Shown: one piece after another, positions 47,301 to 59,300 of the stretch
Numbering within the stretch: position 1 is the first letter of the stretch
Layout: each line of letters starts with the position of its first letter
Source of the DNA: Micropterus salmoides
Taxonomy: Eukaryota; Chordata; Actinopteri; Centrarchiformes; Centrarchidae
Reading direction: 5' to 3'
Assembly (NCBI RefSeq): GCF_014851395.1
Contig: NW_024044348.1
Coordinates: forward strand, 29,469,874 to 29,533,873
DNA: 64,000 nucleotides
The notes under the pieces: generated by a model
Told to the model about the DNA's origin: nothing
Database searches by the model: none
What the model saw: only the letters and a program-made list of their open reading frames with translations
Position numbers and translations under genes: made by a program

Positions 47301-50300
47301 ATAATTTGTTTTTCAGATCCTCAGTGAGTTCTTTGCCATGAGGTGCCATGTTGAACTTCCAGTGACTAGTATGAGGGAGTGTGAGAGCGACCTGCTCCCC
47401 ACTCACACCTGAGACCTAGTAACACTAACGAGTCACATGACACCAGGGAGGGAAAATGGCTGATTGGGCCCAATTTGGACATTTTCACTTAGGGGTGTAC
47501 TCACTTTTGTTGCCAGCGGTTTAGATATTGGCTGTGTGATGTGTTATTTTGAGAGAACAGCAGATTTACACTGTTATACAAGCTGTACACTCACTACTTT
47601 ACATTGTAGCAAAGTGTCATTTCTTCAGTGTTGTCACGTGAAAAGATATGATCAAATATTTAAGAAAATGTGAGGGGTGTACTTACTTTTGTGAGATACT
47701 GTATATCACAGTGGATTTTAAGTGCAGACATACTAAACAACTCAAATAAAAAGTAGCTATTTCAAAGTAAGCACGTTTTTGAGACTTGGGTGTGTTTTAA
47801 ACGGTATGATAAGTTGTACTGTACTGTTGTTCAACACACACAACTGTGAGTTTGAACCATTTAGCTCATCCACGTGCTTTGGAGACCCAATTTTCTCTCT
47901 GCGCTAGCACAATTACTGGGACATCTCTCTGGCGGTGCACTTTTTCTATTGCAATTTGCTAAAATCTCATAATTTCAGGCCTGCATCGACTTTTACAATG
48001 ATATAATGCTCCCCTAAATATAGACATTTCCAAGTTGATTACTATGTCTCAGCCATTTAGTATAATTGATTTAGTAAAATTTAACAGAATGCAACTCTAC
48101 TTGACATCCAATCAAAACTGGTAATGAAGTACCAGAGGATATATAGAGAAAAACACATTTGTGCTGATAATGCAATAATTAAAAAAAGTAACAACCCTCA
48201 TATAATATGTCAGTTAATTGGATACACTATCAATCTAAATGCAGCGCTGCATTAGAGTACCAGAGTTTAAGAGGAAGGGGGACGGTCAGGTTTCACTACA
48301 TCTTGACTCATATAGAGCAACATTGTGGTTACATTCTGATATGATGATACATTATCTAGCAGTTACAAATTGTAAGTTGTGACAAGGTGTCCTACAAACA
48401 ACCTTCTGGTAAAATTGCCTGTGGACCACTGTGCCGTGTTTGCTAAATGTTAATTTATGTACCTCATGTTGTGTGTGTATATGCATGTCTCAAAGATACT
48501 ATTAATAGTACATGTGCTTCTGCGTGGTGGGGGAGAGAAGAGATGCAAGGGGGGAGGGGAGAGATATCCCCTCAGCTATTGGTTATGCAGAATTGCAAGA
48601 TGAAGGTACCATGAATGCTAATAGAAGTCACTTGCCAGTCATAGTAGCCCTCCTATGCCCCGTCCTCCCTTTTGCTTTGCTTTTGGCCTTGCAGCAGCAG
48701 CCAGTAGTAAGATTATGATGCCTCTACTCTCTGCTCCTCCCCTCGGGGGCTCCATCGTTGCCATGGTTGGCTGTCCTGGACGAGGGGGGTGGGGGCAGAG
48801 GAGGTTTCCTGCTCGCTTCTCAAGGCAGAGCAAAGGGTGCCTCGCTCTCAGATGACACTTCCTACTTCCCTGAATGTCCTTGAGAAATGGACCCCGGTAT
48901 TGTTTAGCAATCAGCGTGCTTAGCAATACTGTTCAGTCTGATGACATTTACATGCACGCTTAGGGTAGGCCATCTTTGAGAGCTACAATATATCTTCTAT
49001 TTTACATCCTCCTGGAGATTGTGTGGCGGTACATTAATTGAAAATCATAAATGCACTGCTATGATTAGAGAGGTCTGAGAGAGACATATTTGCAATGGCA
49101 AACATTACTTAATTACAACTTTTATAATCTAAAGATCAGTGGTTAATACAAGGCATTCCAGCAGTTCCATGTACTTATTATGTCTTATGTTTATTTGTTG
49201 TGTGCACTTTTGTCCTTACATCATAGACACCCTCCTACACAGATCATATAAAAAAAGCATACAGCCTACAGCTACTAGAGCATGGGAGGAAGCATTAAAA
49301 CAATGTTGAGCCCCAGTTCTGTGATAAGGGTTGACTGTCTCTGTCTTCCAGAACCAAAGATCAATGCCTCTGATCAGATCATCCTGTCAGCGGACACCTC
49401 TAGCACACCAGTTACCCTGCAGTGTAACCTCACCACTGCCCACACCCCACACAAGGAAAGTTTCTGGATGAAGAATGGACATGAGATCCTCAATACACGG
49501 ACAGAGCAGAGGAACACAGTGTACAGGTGACAAACAGCTACGCCTCTATGTAGTAAGTAGGACATATTTTTGGAAAGAGGACAACGGGAATGAGTGCTCC
49601 CAGCAATGGAAAGTGAATGAGTATCTACAATTTCTTGAAATGTTTCATGTAAAATGGAGGTGGCTATGCAAGCAAAAAACAATGCTGAGGTAATTTTGCA
49701 TTGTCACATATCACTCCCAAACAGTGGGGGTCTGGAGAAATTCTTGTGAGAAAATGTTGGAGAGCAGGACCTTGCTCAGAGAAAAGCTTTATACCGATTG
49801 GTTCTAAGTTAAACATAGGAGCGTTGCTCACATTTTCAATAATGGTATCTCGGTTTTGGTATTCTGCTTGGCTAACATTTTCCATTCTACAATAAGCAGT
49901 AAGTCAATGTGCATGTTTTGCACATTTTCTATAGACACGGGAGAGACAACTCATCAAAGCTAGATTGTATGTACAGCCATCTTCAAGCAGTTACTGTCAC
50001 AAACACAAATGTTTCTAAATTCTGATGGAAAAGGCTTTGTGATCCGTATTATGGAAACACCACTCTTGATTGCAAGAAGCATACAATAATTAGCATCTCA
50101 TTCTTGTGGCTGACAGTGTGCAATTGAAAGGTATACAAATGCCAAAGTGCACTTTAGGCAGGTGTATAGCACATTTCATTATGTTATGCTGACAGGTTTA
50201 CTAGCAAGCCACTATTAATATCAGTGCACTGTAATTTAGAAACAGGTTAAAAAGTAGTAGTTTTGCTTTTAGTAATCAGTGATGCAGAGCTTGTTAAGAA

Positions 50301-53300
50301 AGCTGAGGGTCATCAGCGTTCTAAATATCTAAAATTTGTTCTAAATATCTCCAGACCGCCACTGATTGAGACCAGCGCTGAGGTAACTCCTGGCTTTCTC
50401 ACCCGTTTGATTCTCAAATAATTATGCATCATATCACTGCCTTAAGCCAAATATTGAACTACACCTATGCATCTAAGTAGAAGCAAAACTGTCACTGTGT
50501 AAAGTACAGACTAGTTGTTAGTTCCTGCTGTCACACATCATAACCACTGGAGCACAAAGCTACTGTCGCCCCCGTAGACATACCACAGACTCTCCCTAGC
50601 CACAAGATAAGACCAATTGGTCACTTCCTTGTCACATTACATCAGTGATACTCTGAAGATTACAGCTAAAATGCCTGTGGTGCCCTTCTCTGCAGAATCC
50701 AGAGCTGCTGTTCCGTAATATAACAGCATAATGCCAACATTTTGTCTCCCATGGCCTTGTAGGCCCCTCAAGCTTTCACTGCTGTAGTCCAAACTAATTA
50801 CTAGAGTTAAACTGAAATTAGCTGACTCTATTTACTTGACAACTTATGGTAAAAGTGACTGGTAAATTAAAGTTGGTGTTTTGCATTTTGTTGTAGAATC
50901 GCTAAACCACGGGCAGATGTTTCTGGGGAATACATGTGTGTTTACACATTTGACATGGCACCAAACGCAAATGCTACAATTGAAGTAAAAGGTAAGACTC
51001 CTCTGTGACATAGTAACATCAGAAGCTTTGTTGATTGAATGACACAAATATCACTTGTTCAAGAAATGCAGATGTCTGACATCCATGATGTATTCAAATT
51101 CTGAAAAAGCCCTGGCTTTAGGCTGAGCTTTTACTACAGTACACCATCTGTGTTTTTTTACTGAGGAAGTGTCCGATAAAAATTAACCACAAAGCTGTGT
51201 AAAGAGAGTCCTTGTTGACAAAGATGTTTGAATTCATCTAGAGCAGTGGTGGTGACAGAGGGCAATCCTGAGGCTGTTGTCAGTCTTGGCTTTCTCTGAG
51301 ACAACAGTCTAGCAAAATGGACAGGCACTGCACATGCTCACTAAAACATGCAAACACAAAGCATCCTTAAGAGCACTTACACACGTCACTTTTAAAAAAT
51401 GAATTAAACTGATGATATAAGGTTTGTAAATGACTTTTTTATGTTATAGAACTAATAATCGTTTAACGTTAACTAGGATGGTCTATGTAATAGCTAGAAA
51501 ACGTAACCAAAGAACTACTGTGTTGGTTTCATTCAAGCTGACAGCGAAGCCATCAACTTGAATAAGGAACCTTCTCTGAGTAAGGGCACACTTGCCTGTT
51601 CAAGAGAAGCTTGCCTGTGTGTAGTGCTTAAGCCAATTTGCTGTGGCATGGCTATGGTGCATACTGAGCATGCCCTGCCTCTTATTTCCGTGGCTGTCTT
51701 AAAGCACTGCCTGATTGCGTAACATGGGTGATGACCGTGTATGTTCTGCTTTCACTGGATTGTGAGATGATGGGACTCAACACCATTCAAACTGAAATGT
51801 CCTAGCCATCACTAGACTGCAGGCCTGTGACTGTTGAGGCTTGATATCTGTCCCCTGGAGAAAAAAACCTTTTAACTAAACTGATGATGTATGGTTTTGT
51901 CTTTTAAATAGGCCATAATTCTATGTCTGCAAAAATATTAAAATAACAGAATGTTGTGATGTTAACAGTAGGTACCGGTGCTGGGTCAAAACTAAGCATT
52001 TTCTTCTGTTCTTAAATGCTCTTGTGATTTTTTAGATGTGTTTTGAGATTTTTTTGTGACCCAGGTAGCAAGCCCACTGTTGTGCTAGCCAGCTTTGCAC
52101 TGCGCTTCTGGCAGCAGTTCACTGAGATCCCTCGCCTACAGTGTCCTTGGCACACTCATCCTTGCAGGACTCAGCTCAGAGGCAACAGATGGAGGGTTCT
52201 GTGATGTTGTAGGATTAAGGCTGTGAATCCGGTCCCAGCCATCTCTGTGGCAGGAGTGGAGTTTATTGTCTGTGATACTAAGCTTACCACAGATACATAT
52301 TTGGTACCTTATAATTCTCAAAATGTAGTAAATATTAAGCACATTTCTCTATGAAAATGTTTTAATGTGCATAATGATAATTTCTCATGTTCATCAATAA
52401 AAACCTTTTTTAAAACAATTTTACTCTTACTTTTCTCCAAAACATGTAGCTACTTTAACATTAAAATGTGGAAAGCAACTAACAAAGGATTTGATTAATG
52501 TCTCTTTAACATATAACATCATCTTAATCAACCTTTTGACCTTGCTCCTCCACACATCACACCTTAACCTCTGTCTATAATCACAGTAATCGTAGTCAGG
52601 TGTGTGAAATGGAGGTTTTCTGCCTGTTTTAGCGCCACTCTGAGGACTGTCTCTGTGCTGTCAGTCACAGATATAATACAGCCAGAATAAGGCACAAATG
52701 AGCTTGGCCACTCCCCTGCTTGGGGAGCATGTGTGCACCATAATTATAGTAGGGTGATGTCACCAAAGAGCTCAGACCCCTCCTGCTCCATTATCCATGC
52801 GCAGCTGAAAAATGCTCACTCCAGGCCTTTCCCTTATCCTGTTTAATTGCATGGAAGGAATTGTTGTAATTTTGGATTAGCTGAAAAGTAGGAGTTACAT
52901 GGAGAGTCTGTCTTACCTGTGGGAAAGACTCTGTTCTACTGATGGATCAGTTTGACTTGGCAACAGCTGCAGTGCTTTATGACATATGCCTGAATTTATT
53001 AAATCCATAACCTTTCTGTTGCATTATTATTAGTTCATTCATTAATCAGGGCCAATTCACATTTTTCTTTGGCTCATAATCTCTTTTGTGGAATTCACTG
53101 TGGAATTATTTTGAATGGGAACATCTGGAGGCTCTCATATCATTCTGATCCCCCTCTTCTATGACCTCATTATGAATCGTATTGAAATGCTTTTATTTCT
53201 TCCAGAGTGATATTCCTCATTGCTGGGGTTTGGTGGTGGGGGTGTACATGCTCACAAAATAACTGCACACTCGAAACGGAACTTTTTATTGAGAGCCGTA

Positions 53301-56300
53301 GTCCACTCCTACTTCTGGGCAAGCCTCTGTTCTATTAGACTCATAAAAGAAAAGTCATACTGGGTTTTGTCTGTATTTTCAGCTAAACAGGTATCTACTA
53401 ATAAAAAAACTACTAGAATCTACTACTACCTCTTTATTTTTTAAGTTATTAAATAAGCACTCAACAACTACAGCCCCCATGAGGGTTTGACAGCATTAGT
53501 GCCATGTGTTTAAATAATATATTAGCAAGTACAGTAGTAGATACCAATTTACCTTAGAATACAAGATCAATAACTCCATATCATGTTTTAGATTTTTTAG
53601 AAAGAATGTTAAAAAAACAGCATATGAGTAGAGTGTGGAGTCGAGTGGAAAAGAGGATAGCCTGGAAATGTAGGAAACACAATACAACACAAATTCAGTA
53701 ACGATGAATTAAGTAATTACATGACTTGATTTTGAAATCATATGCTTAAAATTTGTATCTGAAAGAGCCCACTATGTTTCTTCTTGACTGGAAAATTTCA
53801 AAGGAAACTGAGCTGCTTCAGTGAATCAACCAGCGCTATAGAGACTCTTAATTACACAGCTCTCTCTTGCATAGACAGCTGAATAACACAAATTATTACC
53901 ATACTCAGAACAGCCTCTCATGCTTTCCTTATTCATGCCATCTGGTAGGAGTTAAAACATTCCTTTGACTGTCTTACTTCTGCCAACTCAACTAATGATC
54001 AATTTAATTTATTTATTTCACCTTTCCAGCAAAACCTGATATCACTGGCCACAAGCGAAGTGAAAATAAAAACGAGGGGGAAAATGCAATGCTTTACTGC
54101 AAGTCTGTTGGTTACCCACATCCCACCTGGACATGGCGTAAAGGAGACGGAACATCCTACACGGTATATGTACATCAAGTAAATTTAATAGACGAACAGA
54201 TATTTAGGTGAAATTGATATACAAGCAGTGCTTTATTTCTACTCCAGCATTTTAAGCATGTTTTCAATGTATTTAACAGAGAAATGGTAATTGTGTTCCA
54301 GGACATTGACAACTCCACTGGACGCTTCTTCATCACAAGCAGAGACAACTACACAGAGCTCAACATACTAAACCTGGATATAAACACAGATCCTGGAATA
54401 TATGAGTGCAATGCCACTAACGTCATTGGAAACACCGCTCAGACTACTATACTACGGGTGCGCAGCCACCTTGCACCGCTTTGGCCTTTTCTTGGTGTGC
54501 TAGCAGAAATTATAATCCTAGTAGTCATCATTGTTGTGTACGAGAAACGCAAGAGGCCAGATGACTTTATTGATGGTAAGAAATGTTTTCTTTATCGCTA
54601 ACAGTAGGCACTAATAAATAATAAATTATGAAAGTAGATATTACATTATTTATCTTCACATTACAACATTGCAATTCAAAATTCTCCAAAGTTTTTTTTG
54701 GTCTGGTGTCTCATCATTGCTATAAGGTATTGTGATATTTTATATTACCTACGTACAGTACATACCGCCCTGAAACTGAGACTTGAGGTAGGTAGAAGTT
54801 ATAACTATGGTAAGTCAGTAAAGGTTTGCTTTGAACTGTCAGATAAGACATATCAGCAGAAATGAGAAATGATGCAGTAACTTTCTCTTCCAAGAGTACA
54901 ATTGCTGTGGGGTGAAATGTCACTGAAAGAGGAGTGTATCAGATCTTACGCTACAGAGATGTTAAAAGATGCAAGTAAACTATTGAACCATGAGGTTGCA
55001 CCTGCTCTCAGAGATCTGTAGTGGCCAACTGACTATCAAAGGACTTGCCTCCTTACCTCTAGACTGGTGTGGTGAAAGGAGAAAGGAGGGACATTGTCAC
55101 AAAAAGCCATATATTAAATGCATGCAAATATGACCTTTATACATGCACTTAAGGTCAACCACAGTGGGCACACAGCTAACCTTTCCAAGAGTTGGCTATT
55201 TGTGTGCTGTGCTAATGACAGTGGTAACAGCACATTTGTTTCCATGCTGATACCAGAATAACTGTGTTCATAAACATCTGGGGTTATTAGCTAATAACTA
55301 TTAAACATATTGTATCAGCCCCACTATATAACTTAATTGGTTACTATTCTTTTCCCCTTCCCCTTTCTTTCCAAATGGCAACATCAATTCTAATCTAAAT
55401 GGGTGGTAAGTGCGAGATCCTGCATGGTTTCAGAATTTTTTAAATGTTTTTATGAGCCTACAGTCCATCCAAAAACATTATGATTTTTGTTGATATATTA
55501 ACACAGTAAACTGATTGTATTTTTATACCTGTTGTGGCGAGATGAAAATGGGTCTCCATTCATTTCCCTTTTCATTAGGTTGATCCCATGAAGTCTGACA
55601 TGTTTCCACAGATACATTTTGACATCGATTATAAATTGTGTGTATCTTCGAAGAGCCATAATATTTAGTCACATTAAAGGTTCAGTGTGTAAGTTTTAGT
55701 GGCATCTAGGGGTGAGGGTTGCGAATTGCAACCAGCGACTCGGATGGTCCCATTTACCGAGTTGTGAAGTTGTTCTTCCGACTTCAGTGTGTGTTCATGA
55801 GCTCTTTAAGTCGGAATGTGGAATCAACATGGACGCTACTACAAAGATGTTTTGGATTAGCATTACCAGAGCATATAAACAACACACACAACATCTAGTT
55901 TACTCTAAAAAGACAGCAAACTAACCATACTACACATTACCTTTACAAAATATGTATATGCATTACTTGATATTGCACCAATCAAAGTTCTGTATAATTC
56001 TTTATGTCCCACTTACACTTTATTTCTGTTTTTGCAATAAAGATTTAAGGAGGAAAAAAAAGATTCTAATTAACACCTGCATACCTGTACCAGTATGTTA
56101 GCAGTTCTAATTTTGCAGCCCAACCTAATCATGTGAGTGAAAGAAGTGAGCTAGCAATAAAGTGACATATAATTTAAAAATGTTAGCACCCTCAAATTAT
56201 ATGTAATATTCAAATTTAAAGAATATTAAATACAATAGAATTGAGAAAAAAATAAAAAGCATTGGTTAATTGCTTTTCAGATGTGAAGAGATGTAAATAC

Positions 56301-59300
56301 AATCTTTTTTTGCAGTCACTGGAACTTTTTGGTTTGCTCAAACTATAATGGTATAATGGTATAATGGTAGTAAATGTTACTATGATCACTCGTATGTACA
56401 TAGAATTAACATGCCACTGTGGAGCAAATAGGTAACTGTACCCCCTACATTGACCAGGACACTCAACAAAGTAAAACACTGTTTGGTGTATTGAGCATTG
56501 CTCACTTTTATGACTCGCTTATCATAACCAAGTAGTACAATAAACATTTTCAAGCAGACACAATGCAAATGGGCAGGCAGAACTATATAACCAATGAATT
56601 TCTGGTTGTGTAAAGTACACATGAATGAAGAAAACAGAAATAAAGACTTATGGGACAGAGAAATAAATATCAATTACTTTAATTCTGAGTCAATTTACTC
56701 ATTACTTTGCTGATTTTGCCAACATACGTTTAGTAATTTATGCATTTATTATACTTACTTATTTTTGTCTAGTATCCCCTACGTAAGATCCGCTGTTCCA
56801 TTTAAAAAAGAAATGGCCCGTGCTTTAGGGGGCAGACAAAACCACATGATTAGAATGTGACAAGATCAAAATGTCTAGAAAGCCCAAAGGCATTTCCAGC
56901 TCTGTCTGACCTCCACTCATGTGGCTTTGTCTTCGTTTCATTTTGGAATAAAACATGAACGAAAGCAAAATACATAACCACAACAGTCACCCCACTAATA
57001 TGAGTCACGACAAGTGGGCAACAGTTACAGACTAAAGAAAGTGAGCTTCAGGGTGCACCCTGCTTTTCATTTACTTAGTCGATACAAAAAAAAAAGATTT
57101 ACTCAGATGTTTAAAGAACACTAAGTACATAAACCAGTTTTAGGCTTCAGTGTCTTAAGGTGTTCATCAGATATGATTCTGTTTCCGTCTTCTATTTTCT
57201 AACTAATATACATTTTACCCACACCTCAGGCAATCACCCAATAAGGGTTAGGACGACAGACTAAAAATGTTTTAATCATTTAATGGGGTCCAAAATAGCA
57301 TTTACCAGTCATTACAAAACATGAACATATTAACTAATGTTTAAAATCATTTTTTTTGTTTACTAAGTACTAGAGGTACCAGTTTATAATAGCTACCAGA
57401 ACACATATCTTAAAATATGTTATTAATTACTAGCCACTATTTAATGTAGAATTTATTTATTTACCAAACCAATGAGACACTATGGTGGTTAACCGCATCT
57501 ATAATCCTCTGTTATCTCTAGCTATAATTTATAATGGAATATATAAATTATATATTTTTTATTTAAAAGTACTTAACATTATTTGTTTATGACCTGATAA
57601 AATAGTTAATTACTGAATTACTGATAGTAAAAAAAAAACTTTACTACAATATTTGCTTAAAATTCATGCGCATGCACCCTAACACAAGCCACACAGCTCA
57701 AGTAAGCTCCATGCATGGCCTCTAGTTTGGTTTCATCTCCTGGAAAAATGAAGCGATTAAGGTGGATTATATTTGGCATGTTTATGCCATTCAAATCAGG
57801 AATGAGGACTCCCTGCTCACGATGCACAGCCTTTCTAAAATCTCCTTTTAGCATCCCATAGTCCCGGAGGTTTTGGCCCCTGTCTGCGTGCATTATGAAT
57901 TCTGGTCTCTTGATGGCTTAGCTGTGTTTGAACACTTTTATACTTCACAGCCAAAGGCTCTGAGGCAGAGGCTGACATGTCTATACTGCATTTCAAAATC
58001 AGCTGCTAAAATTTTTTTAAGATTTTGCTGTGTGATGATTTGGTAATTTAAAAAAAGCTCACTTTATTTAAATTGATCAATTTTAAGATAAAAACCTATA
58101 CACCCTCTTACTGTTTTTTGAAGCTGCATAAAAAGCTAACTATAACCAATGCAAGCAGACTTGACGCTGATTATCAATGTTGAACTGTCAATCTCATGCA
58201 GTAAAAATCTGTTATTTGTTATGTGCTTGCAAAGCCATTATAGTAAACATAGCTTTAGTGGTGGTTATATGAAATGTGAAAACGGTGGGATATGCCGTCA
58301 GACGTTCCTCCTTCAAGTGATCACAGAACCATGTTTTTCGTCTTAACATTATAACTGCCATAATCTGCTCCATATTAATGCCATGGAATGCTGCTAATGC
58401 TGCTTATCTCAGACTTATAACTGCATGAAAAAATATCACACTGTGACTGGTTACTTACCTGTTACACATTTTTCATCTGTATGCCAAACACCAACCACCA
58501 TAACCCCAAGGCTGTGGGTTTTTGAACTAACTTGTCACTCAGTATAACAATATTCACTATTATTCACCAGTCCCTCTTCCTGCAGTGTTTCTTCTTGTTA
58601 CAATGTATGTTATGTATTGCACTGTTGAATGGGTATGAGAAAGAATGACGAAAGACGAAAAATATATTTTTATACATTTTATGTTGATGATCTGTATGGA
58701 ATTGGCAATAGAGAGATATTAACCACTATATACTGCAGGGAATTAATACAAGCTCTAGATGCTGAGAGAATATCAGTCACAATATCAGACCCATGCACTA
58801 GGCTCAAAATCACTATGAAATTGCTGAGTGTAATTAAAAGATGGCTTTAAGTGAGCCATCTGTAACCCTCCTACACATATGCTCAGTTTGAAATGCACAG
58901 GAACCCCATGAGATTCAGATGGCATGTAAGGTTAAGTTTACAGTGCTTATTTAAGAGACCATACCGCAGTTGTTTTTTTCCCCACATTTCAGCCCTTCTA
59001 CTACAAATATGTCACTGCCGACCATTTTCCAAAAATATAGTTTTTTCTCAATTAGTCTTTTACCATCTTCCCATTTTCAATTCAAGAAGCCACTAAATTC
59101 ACACTCCTGTGTTTGCTTAGTGTTTTCCTTTAGCCTGTCTATCAGACACAAAGCTTGTGCATACAAAGCTGTTCAGCAGCAGACTCCCATGTCTATGATG
59201 TCAGAGCTTCCCACCAGTGCACGACTCTGCCACGCCAGTATTCAAAGCAATCTGTGCTTTCAGCTGCATCATCATACAATATTAATATTCACTGAAGGAT

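Noticed and set aside
48512..48926. GC-richer patch with open frames on both strands in nptn intron 2
   Set aside because: Frames are short, low in complexity in places, and lack splice sites or similarity. Treated as non-coding.
54284..54301. Upstream extension of nptn exon 6 with an in-frame ATG
   Set aside because: It lies before the acceptor TTGTGTTCCAG and breaks the phase-consistent chain of exons.
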